Origin: an uncultured Bacteroidota bacterium
GTDB lineage: Bacteria > Bacteroidota > Bacteroidia > 2-12-FULL-35-15
Reading direction: 5' to 3'
DNA: 64,000 bases
Assembly (NCBI GenBank): GCA_903847205.1
Contig: CAINDA010000005.1
Coordinates: 1-64,000 of the forward strand
Below are positions 42,779 through 51,913 of the stretch, one piece after another. The notes beneath the pieces are model-generated. The model was not told where the DNA came from. It ran no database searches and saw only the letters and a list, made by a program, of their open reading frames with translations. How positions within the stretch are numbered: position 1 is the first letter of the stretch; each line of letters starts with the position of its first letter. Position numbers and translations under genes: made by a program.

Positions 42779-45700
42779 ATGAAGAAACATTTAATTAAAT
42801 ATTTATTTCTATTTCTTCTGGGCTCTCACCTTTCCTATGCATATTGCCAATTAAATAATTTTAAAAATTTTGGAACAAAAGAAGGATTAGCCGGTTCCAA
42901 TGTTAACGGGATCTTCCAAGATAGCCGTGGTTATTTATGGTTTGGTACACAAACCGGCCTTAGTCGTTTTGACGGAAAAATATTTAAAAATTTATCGAGT
43001 AACGAGGGCCTAATATCTAATGAAGTAACCTGTATCAACGAAGATAAACAAGGAAATATTTGGATTGGTACGACTCGAGGTGTTTCTAAATATGATGGAA
43101 TGAAGTTTACTAATTACACAACAGAACAAGGTCTCGCAGATAATAACATTCACTTCATTTATATTGATGATTTAAACTTCATTTGGTTTGCAACAGATAC
43201 GGGAGGTGTGGTTAAATATGATGGTAAAGAATTTAAAAAAATCACAAAAGAAGATGGACTTTTGAGCAATATGATTTTTGCTATAACAAAAGATAATAAA
43301 GATAATTACTGGTTTGCCACATATAATGGGATTTCAAAATATGACGGTAAAAAAATTATTAATTTTTCTCAAAATGAAGAAGTTAGCAATAAGGCTTTTT
43401 ATTCCATTTTAATTGACACAAAAGGAAATTTATGGTTCGGAGGAGTTGTTCGAAATGGTATTGTAAAATATGACGGGGCGAAATTTGAAAAAATAAATTT
43501 GCCAAATAAATTGTCAAAAGAGGATAATATATTCAGTTTAGTAGAAGACTCAAAACAAAATATCTGGTTGGCTACTGATCAGGAGGGGGCATTAAAATAT
43601 GATGGTAAGGATTTTACATTGTTTAATGAAAATAATGGATTGTCTTCAAATCAAGTTTATTCAATTATAGGCGATTATGAAGGAAATATATGGATCGGAA
43701 CAAACAATGGCGGAGCAGATTTATATAATAACGAATCGTTTGTTACCTATACTGATAAACAAGGATTGTCTAGCAACAAAATAGGTGGAATTTATAGTGA
43801 TGAAACGAATTCGATGTTAATAGGAACGCAAGGCTTTGGTTTAAATATTTTAAATGATAACAAAACAATTACTCAAATAAATGAATTAAAAAACACCAGC
43901 ATCATTTCAATAAATCAAAATAAAGAAGGGGATATCTATGCAGGAGTGGTAAATGATGGCGTATATGTATTAAAAAAAGGAGGTAATAAATTTTCAATCA
44001 AAACACATATCAATCATAACACAAAGGATAAAAAAAACAATATAGTGGAACCTTTGAAAATAGTATTCGATAAAAAAGGAAATACATGGATCGGTGATTT
44101 TGGTTCAGGACTATTTTGTATAAACAAAAACAATGAAATAAAAAACTACAACACTCTTAACGGTTTTGCCTCAAATAGTATATTTACCTTATTTGAAGAT
44201 TCGAATGACAATTTATGGATTGGGACATCGGATGCAGGAGTGATAGTATTTAATGGAGAAACATTTATTTCATATTCCGAAAAAGACGGACTTGCAGATA
44301 AATCTGTTTGGTCTATAACTGAAAATGATAATCATATTTTGTTTTTCGGAACCAAGGAAAAAGGTATTTGTTGTTACAATCCTTCTTCGATCAAAACAGG
44401 TTCTCAAAAATTCAAAACAATTTCTACAACTGACGGACTGTGTTCGAATTTTATTGAGGCTTTGGTGTGGGACAATGTTGCTAAATGTCTATGGGCAGGA
44501 ACCGAAAAAGGAATTAATAAAATAAAACTTACTTCTGGTTTAGACGTTCAATCAATTCGTTATTTTGGGGAACAAGAGGGTTTTAAAGGCGGAGAAGTAA
44601 ATATTATTGAAATTTCCAAAACCAATCCAGATATTATCTGGTTCGGGACAAACAATGGTTTATGCTGTTACAACCGTAAATTTGATTTTCAAAATACCAC
44701 TGCTCCGAAACTAATATTAACGGAAATTCTGCTTGCATATAAAGCCGTTGATTGGAAAAAATATTCCGATTCTGTAGATACCAAAAACAATTTACCGGAA
44801 AATTTAATTCTTTCACATTCAGACAATCACCTCACTTTACATTTTAAGGCGCTCACAACCGATAAAATAATGTATTCTTTCATTTTGGAAGGCCAGGATA
44901 CTGCCTGGTCTCCCCTTTCAACCAGTACCGAAGCAAATTTTTCAAACATTGCTTCCGGAAAAACTTACACATTTAAAGTAAAAGCAATAAATAGCAATGG
45001 CGTCTTGAACATCAATCCGGTATCGTTTACTTTTACTATATTATCGCCTTGGTGGCAAACGCTTTGGTTTTATGCCATTGCAATTCTTGTAATGGTAATT
45101 TTTGTTTATTCGTTTATAAATTATAGAACTTCTAAAATTGCTAAAGAGAAAAAAGTACTGGAGGAAACAGTGAACGAGCGAACCAAAGAGCTTTCAGAAT
45201 CAAACAAAAATATAAGGGATAGCATAACCTATTCAAAAAGAATTCAGAATGCTATTTTACCTTCTTCAAAGATGATAAAAGAGCACCTTCCGAATTCTTT
45301 TGTTCTTTATAAACCCAAAGATATTGTTGCTGGGGATTTTTACTGGCTGGAACCGGTTGATGATCTGATTTTATTTGCTGCGTGCGATTGTACAGGACAT
45401 GGTGTCCCCGGTGCAATGGTGAGTGTGGTTTGTAACAATGCGCTTTATAGCGCTATACGTGATTTTGGGCTGCGAAAACCTGATGAAATATTAACTAAAA
45501 CAGCGGAATTGGTAATTGAAAATTTCGCTAAAAGTGAGGAAGAAATTAACGACGGAATGGACGTTTCCTTTTGCTGCTATAATTCGAAAACAAAAGTGTT
45601 GACCTGGGCTGGGGCTAACAATCCTTTATGGTTAATTAAAAACGGAACTCTGATCGAAGTTAAACCAGACAAACGGCCTATTGCACGCAGCGATATCAGC

Positions 45701-45952
45701 CATTCATTTAATTGTCATGAATTTTCATTACAAGCTGGAGACAAAATTTATATTTTTTCCGATGGTTACGTTGATCAATTTGGTGGGGAGAACAATAAGA
45801 AATTGACAAAAAAACGATTTAGAGAATTAATTTTGTCCATCCAGAATTTATCAATGAGTAATCAGAAGGCAGCACTGGATAAATTCATTACAGATTATAG
45901 GAAAGATATTGAACAGACAGATGATATTTTAATTATGGGGATTATGATTTAA
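42779..45952 (+). CDS. Reg_prop / Y_Y_Y sensor with PP2C (SpoIIE) phosphatase output
   Basis: I prefer ATG 42779 (MKKHLIKYLFLFLLGSHLSYA, 1,057 aa), which starts exactly at a signal peptide. About 12 Reg_prop blades (DSRGYLWFGTQTGLSRFDG type) form a double propeller. A Y_Y_Y domain follows (FEGQDTAWSPLSTSTEANFSNI region), then a membrane helix (WFYAIAILVMVIFVYSFI), a coiled coil (ERTKELSESNKNIRDSIT) and a C-terminal SpoIIE/PP2C domain (DIVAGDFYWLEP, DCTGHGVPGAMVS, DGMDVSF, FSDGYVDQFGG, DDILIMG). It senses periplasmic ligands and should dephosphorylate a cytoplasmic Ser/Thr target such as an anti-sigma antagonist. No histidine-kinase domain is present. Confidence 0.9.
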   Translation: MKKHLIKYLFLFLLGSHLSYAYCQLNNFKNFGTKEGLAGSNVNGIFQDSRGYLWFGTQTGLSRFDGKIFKNLSSNEGLISNEVTCINEDKQGNIWIGTTRGVSKYDGMKFTNYTTEQGLADNNIHFIYIDDLNFIWFATDTGGVVKYDGKEFKKITKEDGLLSNMIFAITKDNKDNYWFATYNGISKYDGKKIINFSQNEEVSNKAFYSILIDTKGNLWFGGVVRNGIVKYDGAKFEKINLPNKLSKEDNIFSLVEDSKQNIWLATDQEGALKYDGKDFTLFNENNGLSSNQVYSIIGDYEGNIWIGTNNGGADLYNNESFVTYTDKQGLSSNKIGGIYSDETNSMLIGTQGFGLNILNDNKTITQINELKNTSIISINQNKEGDIYAGVVNDGVYVLKKGGNKFSIKTHINHNTKDKKNNIVEPLKIVFDKKGNTWIGDFGSGLFCINKNNEIKNYNTLNGFASNSIFTLFEDSNDNLWIGTSDAGVIVFNGETFISYSEKDGLADKSVWSITENDNHILFFGTKEKGICCYNPSSIKTGSQKFKTISTTDGLCSNFIEALVWDNVAKCLWAGTEKGINKIKLTSGLDVQSIRYFGEQEGFKGGEVNIIEISKTNPDIIWFGTNNGLCCYNRKFDFQNTTAPKLILTEILLAYKAVDWKKYSDSVDTKNNLPENLILSHSDNHLTLHFKALTTDKIMYSFILEGQDTAWSPLSTSTEANFSNIASGKTYTFKVKAINSNGVLNINPVSFTFTILSPWWQTLWFYAIAILVMVIFVYSFINYRTSKIAKEKKVLEETVNERTKELSESNKNIRDSITYSKRIQNAILPSSKMIKEHLPNSFVLYKPKDIVAGDFYWLEPVDDLILFAACDCTGHGVPGAMVSVVCNNALYSAIRDFGLRKPDEILTKTAELVIENFAKSEEEINDGMDVSFCCYNSKTKVLTWAGANNPLWLIKNGTLIEVKPDKRPIARSDISHSFNCHEFSLQAGDKIYIFSDGYVDQFGGENNKKLTKKRFRELILSIQNLSMSNQKAALDKFITDYRKDIEQTDDILIMGIMI

Positions 45953-46030
45953 CAAAATCGAAAGGAATTCTTATTTGCTCTCGGGTGTTTGCAGAACCGT
46001 TAAAACAATTATTGTCATTCAATACTATGG

Positions 46031-46069
46031 ATTACACAGATTTTTATTTCTGCCCAAAATCTGTATAAT
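46031..46069. repeat. REP-like palindrome
   Basis: ATTACACAGATTTT and AAAATCTGTATAAT pair (13 of 14) around TATTTCTGCCC. The segment TTTTTATTTCTGCCC (46041-46055) occurs again inverted at 46262-46276, so a 236-bp unit is bounded by inverted arms. Confidence 0.7.
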
Positions 46070-46129
46070 CTGTTGCCAGCATTTTTCCTGTAGAGTAGAT
46101 TTAGAAGTTAGGCAGCACTAAAATGATTA

Positions 46130-46175
46130 TTAACCGAACACCTTCGCCATCTCATCAGTTTTAAGTGTGTCAACT
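46130..46175 (-). pseudogene. C-terminal remnant of the small ORF family found at 58733
   Basis: Read on the minus strand it encodes VDTLKTDEMAKVFG and a stop, matching VDILKADEISKVFG and stop at 58733-58882. About 82% DNA identity extends over about 56 bp. Upstream in this copy the frame is broken by stops. Confidence 0.65.
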
Positions 46176-46901
46176 ACTAAGGAGAAAAAATTTTGCTGAG
46201 GTGTTTTCTAAACCTCTACAATATTCATTTTTATTGAACACTTTGGATTATGCAAATTTTAGGGCAGAAATAAAAAACTATATGTCATTAAAATGATAAA
46301 GAATTAACTGACAAAAACACGCCTATTGATTGGGCTGGTAATGGATTAATTGTTTGTGCGCTAATGTATTTTATATAATTTGAAAATATTATTTTAAATT
46401 CTCTTTTAGGTTAGATTACATAGATCGACAAGACATAAAGCGGTTTTCAAAACCACCTAAATCAAAATCAATCAAATATTTAATTACCACTTTTAATTAA
46501 TTATCTCAGTTTTAAAACCGCTACTCTTTGGTCTTTTTAAAAAAGTAAAATCTTACATAATTTTTTGAATCATTATAAAAACTTGTAATCCAATTTTTTC
46601 TTTCCTCAAGCTATTTATTATCGAATTAATAGTGGTTGCCAGCTCTAATGAAAATATGAACAACCACTCAAACGACTAAAATTTTCTAACCAGCAAAAGT
46701 TCTTTCGAAAATTCACCTTTTGAGACTAACTTTATTGTTGTATTCTCCTTTATTTTTGGTGAAATTTTAAGTTAGTAATCGTAGTAACATTTTTCTCAAC
46801 AGAAATTTAAACAGTTACTTAGTAATGAAAAATTTTGATATGCTGAATCCGAATTAGTATCAATAAAACCCCCTCTTTGATTACCAACCACTTACGCATC
46901 A

Positions 46902-46920
46902 TAGTGTAATTATTACACTA
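46902..46920. promoter_or_regulatory. NrtR-type operator 1
   Basis: The perfect 19-bp palindrome TAGTGTAAT-T-ATTACACTA lies just upstream of the -33 box of the NAD operon promoter. Confidence 0.85.
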
Positions 46921-46926
46921 AAAGCC

Positions 46927-46972
46927 TTGCAGAAATGAAATTTCGCATTATCTTTGTGTAATAATTACACTA
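46927..46972 (+). promoter_or_regulatory. Bacteroidota promoter plus NrtR-type operator 2
   Basis: TTG (46927-46929), 19 bp, TATCTTTG (46949-46956) fit the TTG-N19-TAnnTTTG consensus. GTGTAAT-A-ATTACAC with TA flank (46954-46972) is a second copy of the operator, overlapping the -7 box and start point, 8 bp before the regulator ATG. Binding would block polymerase directly. Two sites with one promoter allow cooperative repression. Confidence 0.85.
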
Positions 46973-46980
46973 ACAAACAA

Positions 46981-47682
46981 ATGAAAACGCTCACAAAATA
47001 CCATTACGATTATCCACGGCCGGCATTAACAACAGATTGCGTTATATTTGGTTTTGACGGTGGAGAATTGAAATTGTTATTAATTGAAAGAGAAAAAAAG
47101 CCTTTTAAAAACCGTTGGGCTCTGCCTGGTGGATTTGTTTTTATAGAAGAAGCTACAGAAGATTGTGCGAAACGAATTCTTTTGGAAAAGGCTGGAATTA
47201 AAAATGTATTTATTGAACAGCTATATACATTCAGTGATGTGAAAAGAGACCCTCGTGAAAGAATTATTTCAGTTTCCTATTTTGCTTTGGTTAATAAACA
47301 TCAGTATGAATTGATTGCAGGGCGTGATACTATAAAAGCTGAATGGTTTGAATTATCAAAACTTCCAAAACTCGCATTTGATCATCGGAAAATTGTAAAA
47401 ACGGCTATTCAACGCTTAAGGGGAAAGGTATCTTACCAGCCAATTGGATTTGAGCTGTTAAGTGAGAAGTTTACTTTGACCCAATTGCAGGCACTTTATG
47501 AATCAATTCTTGAAATAGATATCGATAAAAGAAATTTCAGAAAGAAAATATTAGGAATGGGACTTTTACAGCCTTTGGAAGAAAAAGAAAAGAACGTAGC
47601 GCACAAGGCTGCACGTTACTATAGCTTTGATAAAAAAGCATACAAGGAACTAACACAAAAAGGATTTCACTTTGAACTATAA
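46981..47682 (+). CDS. nrtR: NrtR-type Nudix transcriptional regulator of NAD metabolism
   Basis: I prefer ATG 46981 (MKTLTKYHYDYPRPALTTDC, 233 aa). The longer frame begins inside the operator. N-terminal Nudix-like domain: FKNRWALPGGFVFIEEATEDCAKRILLEKAGI (a degenerate Nudix box with the catalytic REUXEE altered, LLEKAG). The C-terminal winged-helix is FTLTQLQALYESILEIDIDKRNFRKKILGMGLL. The family binds ADP-ribose through the Nudix fold and leaves DNA when it accumulates. It is first in the operon and preceded by two matching palindromes, so it controls itself and the NAD genes. Confidence 0.9.
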   Translation: MKTLTKYHYDYPRPALTTDCVIFGFDGGELKLLLIEREKKPFKNRWALPGGFVFIEEATEDCAKRILLEKAGIKNVFIEQLYTFSDVKRDPRERIISVSYFALVNKHQYELIAGRDTIKAEWFELSKLPKLAFDHRKIVKTAIQRLRGKVSYQPIGFELLSEKFTLTQLQALYESILEIDIDKRNFRKKILGMGLLQPLEEKEKNVAHKAARYYSFDKKAYKELTQKGFHFEL

Positions 47683-47693
47683 AACCTACGAAA

Positions 47694-48515
47694 ATGAAAA
47701 CAATAAATCTATTTGCATCAAATGAATCAGTTGAACTAAAAAAGTTTGCCGGTGGCGAATGCCATGTTAAGTTTCTAACTGAATTTTCGGAAAATGATAA
47801 AGTAAGAATCAACACCCGTTTAAATTCTTCTGATGACGTAATGAATCTATGCCTGGCAGTTGATGCATTGCGTAATATGTCGGTGAACTATATCGAGGTA
47901 TTTGTTCCTTACATTCCGTATGCACGACAGGATAGAGTAATGGTACCCGGAGAACCATTGTCAATAAAAGTGTTCGCTGGTATTATCAATAATTTGAATT
48001 TGAATAAGGTGATTGTTTTTGATGCGCACAGTGATGTTTCGGTGGCCTTGCTTAACAACTGTCAGAACATTGCGAATTACGAAATGGTAAAACATTTTTT
48101 AACCGGACTGAACATTTCTGATTATATACTTGTATCACCCGATTTAGGAGCTTATAAAAAAGTAGATAAGCTGGCTCAAAAAGTAAACTATAAAGGTCAG
48201 ATTGCAACAGGTATAAAAGTGCGTGATTTAGCTACAGGACAGATCATAAAAAGTGACGTAAATACAGATGATTTAAAAGGTAAAGCCTGTATTGTGGTAG
48301 ATGACATTTGTGATGGCGGCAGAACATTCATAGAACTGGCAGCAGCGTTAAAAGATAAAAATGCCGGTGATTTATATTTCATCGCATCTCATGGCATATT
48401 CAGCTATAATGCACTTGACAGATTAAAAGAAGCAGGATATAAAAATGTTTGCAGCTCTAATTCAATTTCAAACAAGGAAGAAACTGAATTTTATAAACAG
48501 TTTAATTTATGCTAA
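47694..48515 (+). CDS. Ribose-phosphate pyrophosphokinase-like protein
   Basis: A 273-aa protein, clearly shorter than housekeeping PRPP synthetases (about 310-320 aa). PRPP synthetase motifs: FAGGECHVKF, PYIPYARQDRVMVPGEPLSIKVF, VIVFDAHSD and the pyrophosphate loop IVVDDICDGGRTF. It would supply PRPP for the NAMPT in the same operon. Short PRPP-synthetase-like enzymes of this kind can also act on ADP-ribose in NAD-reconstituting pathways, so the substrate needs a test. It lies 11 bp after nrtR. Confidence 0.85.
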   Translation: MKTINLFASNESVELKKFAGGECHVKFLTEFSENDKVRINTRLNSSDDVMNLCLAVDALRNMSVNYIEVFVPYIPYARQDRVMVPGEPLSIKVFAGIINNLNLNKVIVFDAHSDVSVALLNNCQNIANYEMVKHFLTGLNISDYILVSPDLGAYKKVDKLAQKVNYKGQIATGIKVRDLATGQIIKSDVNTDDLKGKACIVVDDICDGGRTFIELAAALKDKNAGDLYFIASHGIFSYNALDRLKEAGYKNVCSSNSISNKEETEFYKQFNLC

Positions 48516-48516
48516 A

Positions 48517-49050
48517 ATGAAATATCATATCGATTGGCTGCAACAACAAACAGATGCTGCATATTTATTCTTCTGGGGACATCAACCAAATAAAGATGGT
48601 ACAATTACTAAAACGTGCCTGAGTCAATGGTGGCCTTCTGGTTTCAAAGATGATAGAGTCACCTATAAAACAGCCGAACACTATATGATGGCATGCAAAG
48701 CAAAACTGTCTAATGATATGGATGCATTTAAAAAAATTATTGATTGCACTTCTCCTAAAGATGTAAAGGCATTAGGCAGAGAAATTAAAAATTTTGACTC
48801 AGACGTTTGGGAGATCCATAAATACCAAATCGTTAAAAAAGGGAATCTTTTAAAATTCTCTCAAAACGAATCATTAAAACAATTTTTAATTCAAACTAAA
48901 AACAAAATATTAACTGAGGCAAGTCCAGTGGATGCTATATGGGGCATTGGATTAGCTGAAGACAGTTCAAAAGCGAAAAATCCAAAGGAATGGAGGGGCC
49001 TAAATCTATTAGGATTTGCTTTGATGGAAGTAAGAGATGAAATAAAATAA
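48517..49050 (+). CDS. NADAR-domain protein (YbiA-like)
   Basis: I prefer ATG 48517 (MKYHIDWLQQQTDAAYLFF), one base after the prs-like stop; the longer frame overlaps that gene by 71 bp. The 177-aa protein shows the NADAR pattern: FFWGH, SQWWPSGFKDDRVTYKTAEHYMMACKAKL, then KFSQNESLKQFLIQTKNKILTEASPVDAIWGIGL and RGLNLLGFALMEVRD. The family removes N-glycosidic ADP-ribose or riboflavin-pathway intermediates; some members reverse ADP-ribosylation of guanine. Its place in an NAD operon supports an ADP-ribose-related role. Confidence 0.85.
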   Translation: MKYHIDWLQQQTDAAYLFFWGHQPNKDGTITKTCLSQWWPSGFKDDRVTYKTAEHYMMACKAKLSNDMDAFKKIIDCTSPKDVKALGREIKNFDSDVWEIHKYQIVKKGNLLKFSQNESLKQFLIQTKNKILTEASPVDAIWGIGLAEDSSKAKNPKEWRGLNLLGFALMEVRDEIK

Positions 49051-49059
49051 ATTATTAAG

Positions 49060-49596
49060 ATGAAAGATTTAAAACACATAAGTAAATTTTTAAGTCTGGT
49101 TTTGCGACATAAACCGGAAGAGATTGAAGTTGCAATGGATGCGCAGGGTTGGGTGAATGTAGACGAATTAATTGGAAAATGTAATCAAAGTAATAACAAA
49201 CTTGATTTTGAAATGCTTGAAGAAGTTGTTGTAACAAGTGATAAACAGCGATTTGCATTTAATGACGATTATACCAAAATAAGAGCCAATCAGGGTCACA
49301 CAGTTAATGTTGATTTACAATTTGAACCAACAGAACCAATTGAGTTTCTTTATCATGGTACCGCTGAAAAATTTATCAACGAAATAAAATCCAATGGATT
49401 GCAAAAGATACAGCGACTTCATGTTCACTTAAGTAAAGATCTGGAAACGGCTGTTAAAGTTGGAACCAGAAGAGGGAAGCCGGTTATATTAAAAATACGT
49501 GCTGCTGAAATGCATCTTGCCGGTTATTCTTTTTATTTATCACAAAATGGAGTTTGGTTATGTAATGAAGTTCCGGCTAAATATATAGAGTTCTAA
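49060..49596 (+). CDS. kptA: RNA 2'-phosphotransferase (Tpt1/KptA)
   Basis: A 178-aa protein. ISKFLSLVLRHKPEEI is the conserved start with the Arg-His pair. GWVNVDELI and FLYHGTAEKFINEI (His-Gly-Thr NAD-binding) follow, then HVHLSKDLETAVKVGTRRGKPVILKI and YSFYLSQNGVWLCNEVPAKYI. It transfers an RNA 2'-phosphate to NAD+, releasing nicotinamide and ADP-ribose 1''-2'' cyclic phosphate. Nicotinamide release explains the company of NAMPT. Confidence 0.93.
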   Translation: MKDLKHISKFLSLVLRHKPEEIEVAMDAQGWVNVDELIGKCNQSNNKLDFEMLEEVVVTSDKQRFAFNDDYTKIRANQGHTVNVDLQFEPTEPIEFLYHGTAEKFINEIKSNGLQKIQRLHVHLSKDLETAVKVGTRRGKPVILKIRAAEMHLAGYSFYLSQNGVWLCNEVPAKYIEF

Positions 49597-49598
49597 AA

Positions 49599-50336
49599 AT
49601 GAAAAATAGAAAATTAGTTATAGGAGATATTCATGGCGCCTACCTGGCATTAAAACAGGTATTAGAGCGTGTTGGTTTAAAAGAGAATGATGAGCTTATT
49701 TTTCTTGGAGATTATGTAGATGGCTGGAGTCAGACAAAAGAAGTAATTGATTATCTGTTGGAATTAAACAAATCACATTCATGCATTTTTATCAGAGGTA
49801 ACCATGATACTTGGTGCGAAGAATGGCTTCAAAAAGGAAAAATAAATGAGGTGTGGTTATTTAGTGGTGGCACATCTACCGCAAATAGCTATAGCAATAT
49901 AGATGATGAAGTTAAACAAAAGCACATCGAGTTCTTTAACAGGTTGATAAATTATCATGTAGATGAAAAAAATAATTTATTCATTCATGCCGGATATTCC
50001 TCTATGCATGGGCCAGCAAAGGAAACTTATACTTCCAATTATAATTGGGATAGGACACTTTGGGAAATGGCTCTAGCTATGGATAAGAATATTCAAAAAG
50101 ATTCAAAAATATATCCCAAAAGATTAAAATTGTTTAACGAACTATTTATTGGACACACACCTACTACTGATTATGATAGTGATGTACCAATGAATGCAGT
50201 TAACATATGGAATGTTGATACTGGAGCTGCATTCCACGGTAAGCTAACAGTATTGGATACTGACACAAAAGAGTTTTGGCAAAGCGATGTTGTCCAAAAA
50301 TTCTATCCAAATGAAAAAGGAAGAAATAAAGATTAA
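49599..50336 (+). CDS. PP2A/ApaH-like metallophosphoesterase
   Basis: A 245-aa protein. Metal-binding motifs: VIGDIHGAYLAL (Asp-x-His), FLGDYVDGWS (Gly-Asp-x-x-Asp-Gly), IRGNHDTW (Gly-Asn-His-Asp), FIHAGYS and FIGHTPTTD (His). It is a phosphatase of the serine/threonine or diadenosine-tetraphosphate type in sequence. In this operon an ADP-ribose-phosphate or nucleotide substrate is plausible, but that is inference. It lies 2 bp after kptA. Confidence 0.85.
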   Translation: MKNRKLVIGDIHGAYLALKQVLERVGLKENDELIFLGDYVDGWSQTKEVIDYLLELNKSHSCIFIRGNHDTWCEEWLQKGKINEVWLFSGGTSTANSYSNIDDEVKQKHIEFFNRLINYHVDEKNNLFIHAGYSSMHGPAKETYTSNYNWDRTLWEMALAMDKNIQKDSKIYPKRLKLFNELFIGHTPTTDYDSDVPMNAVNIWNVDTGAAFHGKLTVLDTDTKEFWQSDVVQKFYPNEKGRNKD

Positions 50337-50365
50337 AACGGTTAATAATCAAAAAACAAAAAACT

Positions 50366-51865
50366 ATGAAAATGAATCCCTTAATGCTGATCGACTTTTA
50401 TAAAGCAGATCACCGCAGACAGTACCCTGAAGGAACAGAAATGGTGTATTCCAATTTCACTCCGCGCAAATCACGGTTGGCCGAAAATGACAAACTTGTA
50501 TTTTTTGGTTTACAGTATTTTGTGAAAGAATATTTAGTAAAACAATGGAATGAAGGTTTCTTTGAGATGCCAAAAGAAAAAGTAATGGCGGACTATAAAC
50601 GCCGGATGGATAATGCCCTTGGGAAAGACAGTATTCCAATTGAGCATATTGCCGAATTGCATGATTTAGGCTATCTGCCATTAGTGGTAAAGGGTTTGCC
50701 TGAAGGAACTATTGTAACACCAAAAATTCCGGTTGTTACCGTTTATAACACACAGCCCAAATTCTTTTGGCTGACAAATTATTTAGAGTCATTGATGTCA
50801 GCTATTTTATGGAAGCCTGCAACCAGTGCTACTACTGCTTTTCAGTACCGGAAAACATTTAATGAATATGCAAGAAAAACAGTAAGTGATACCGATATTG
50901 ATTTTGTTTATTGGCAGGGGCATGACTTCAGTTTCCGCGGTATGAGCGGTATTGAAGATGCCTGCATCAGTGCAGCTGGACATTTGCTGTCATTCTATGG
51001 AACTGATACGGTACCTGCAATAGACTTTCACGAATTGTATTACAATGCAGATTCTGATAAAGAGCTTATAGGCGGGAGCGTTCCTGCAACAGAACACTCT
51101 GTAATGTGCATGGGCACAAAAGATGATGAGATTGCAACTTTTGAAAGACTGATTGTTGAATTATATCCAGCAGGAATTGTTTCTATTGTTTCCGACACCT
51201 GGGATTTTTGGAAAGTAATCACTGAATTTTTACCTGAACTAAAATCAAAAATTTTAGCACGCAATGGTAAAGTTGTTATCCGTCCTGACAGCGGCGACCC
51301 GGTAAAAATTATTATCGGAGATAAAGATGCTGCTCCCGGAAGTCCTGAATACAAAGGTGCTATAGAGTGTATGTGGGAAGTGTTTGGCGGCACTACTACT
51401 GAAAAAGGTTACAAATTATTAGATTCTCACATTGGTTTAATTTACGGCGACAGCATTACATTACAGCGTCAGAAAGAAATTTTAAACGGATTAAAAGAAA
51501 AAGGTTTTGCTTCTTTCAATGTGGTATTAGGTATCGGATCTTATACCTACGAATATGTAACCCGCGACACATACGGTTTTGCAATGAAGGCTACATACGG
51601 AGAAGTAAACGGTGAAGCCCGCAATATTTTTAAAGATCCTAAAACAGATGACGGCACAAAAAAATCTGCAAAAGGATTATTAGCAGTTCATGAAGTAAAC
51701 GGAGAATTAAAACTGAAAGACGAATGTTCATGGGAAGAAGAAAAGAAAGGTCTGCTAAAAGTAGTTTTTGAAAATGGTAAAATAATGAATGAACAATCAC
51801 TTGCTGAAATCAGAAGCCGGATTAATAAGCAGTTGGAAATTGAGGCGTTGGTTTTGAACGATTAA
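50366..51865 (+). CDS. nampt: Nicotinamide phosphoribosyltransferase
   Basis: A 499-aa protein of full family length. Conserved segments: IDFYKADHRRQYPEGTEMVYSNF, HDFSFRGMSG, FYGTDTVPA (Asp contacting nicotinamide), ATEHSVM, VVIRPDSGDPVKI and IYGDSITLQR. It condenses nicotinamide with PRPP to NMN, the committed salvage step. The PRPP-synthetase-like gene in the same operon would provide its co-substrate, and NadR downstream turns NMN into NAD. Confidence 0.93.
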   Translation: MKMNPLMLIDFYKADHRRQYPEGTEMVYSNFTPRKSRLAENDKLVFFGLQYFVKEYLVKQWNEGFFEMPKEKVMADYKRRMDNALGKDSIPIEHIAELHDLGYLPLVVKGLPEGTIVTPKIPVVTVYNTQPKFFWLTNYLESLMSAILWKPATSATTAFQYRKTFNEYARKTVSDTDIDFVYWQGHDFSFRGMSGIEDACISAAGHLLSFYGTDTVPAIDFHELYYNADSDKELIGGSVPATEHSVMCMGTKDDEIATFERLIVELYPAGIVSIVSDTWDFWKVITEFLPELKSKILARNGKVVIRPDSGDPVKIIIGDKDAAPGSPEYKGAIECMWEVFGGTTTEKGYKLLDSHIGLIYGDSITLQRQKEILNGLKEKGFASFNVVLGIGSYTYEYVTRDTYGFAMKATYGEVNGEARNIFKDPKTDDGTKKSAKGLLAVHEVNGELKLKDECSWEEEKKGLLKVVFENGKIMNEQSLAEIRSRINKQLEIEALVLND

Positions 51866-51913
51866 GACTAAAAGGCTCTAAAAGATAACAATATCATTGC
51901 TTTTAGAGCTTAT

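Larger units (their letters stand above)
45953..46900. other. Long intergenic region with repeat debris
   Basis: About 950 bp without a credible gene. It holds a REP-like hairpin (46031-46069), a second arm of a longer inverted repeat (46262-46276), a gene-end remnant (46130-46175), and a 9-bp inverted pair AGCGGTTTT/AAAACCGCT at about 46440 and 46516. It is very AT-rich, and stops occur in all frames. Confidence 0.7.

Noticed and set aside
46954-46980. Longer start of nrtR
   Set aside because: The upstream ATG lies within the operator and promoter; the ATG at 46981 gives a normal leader.
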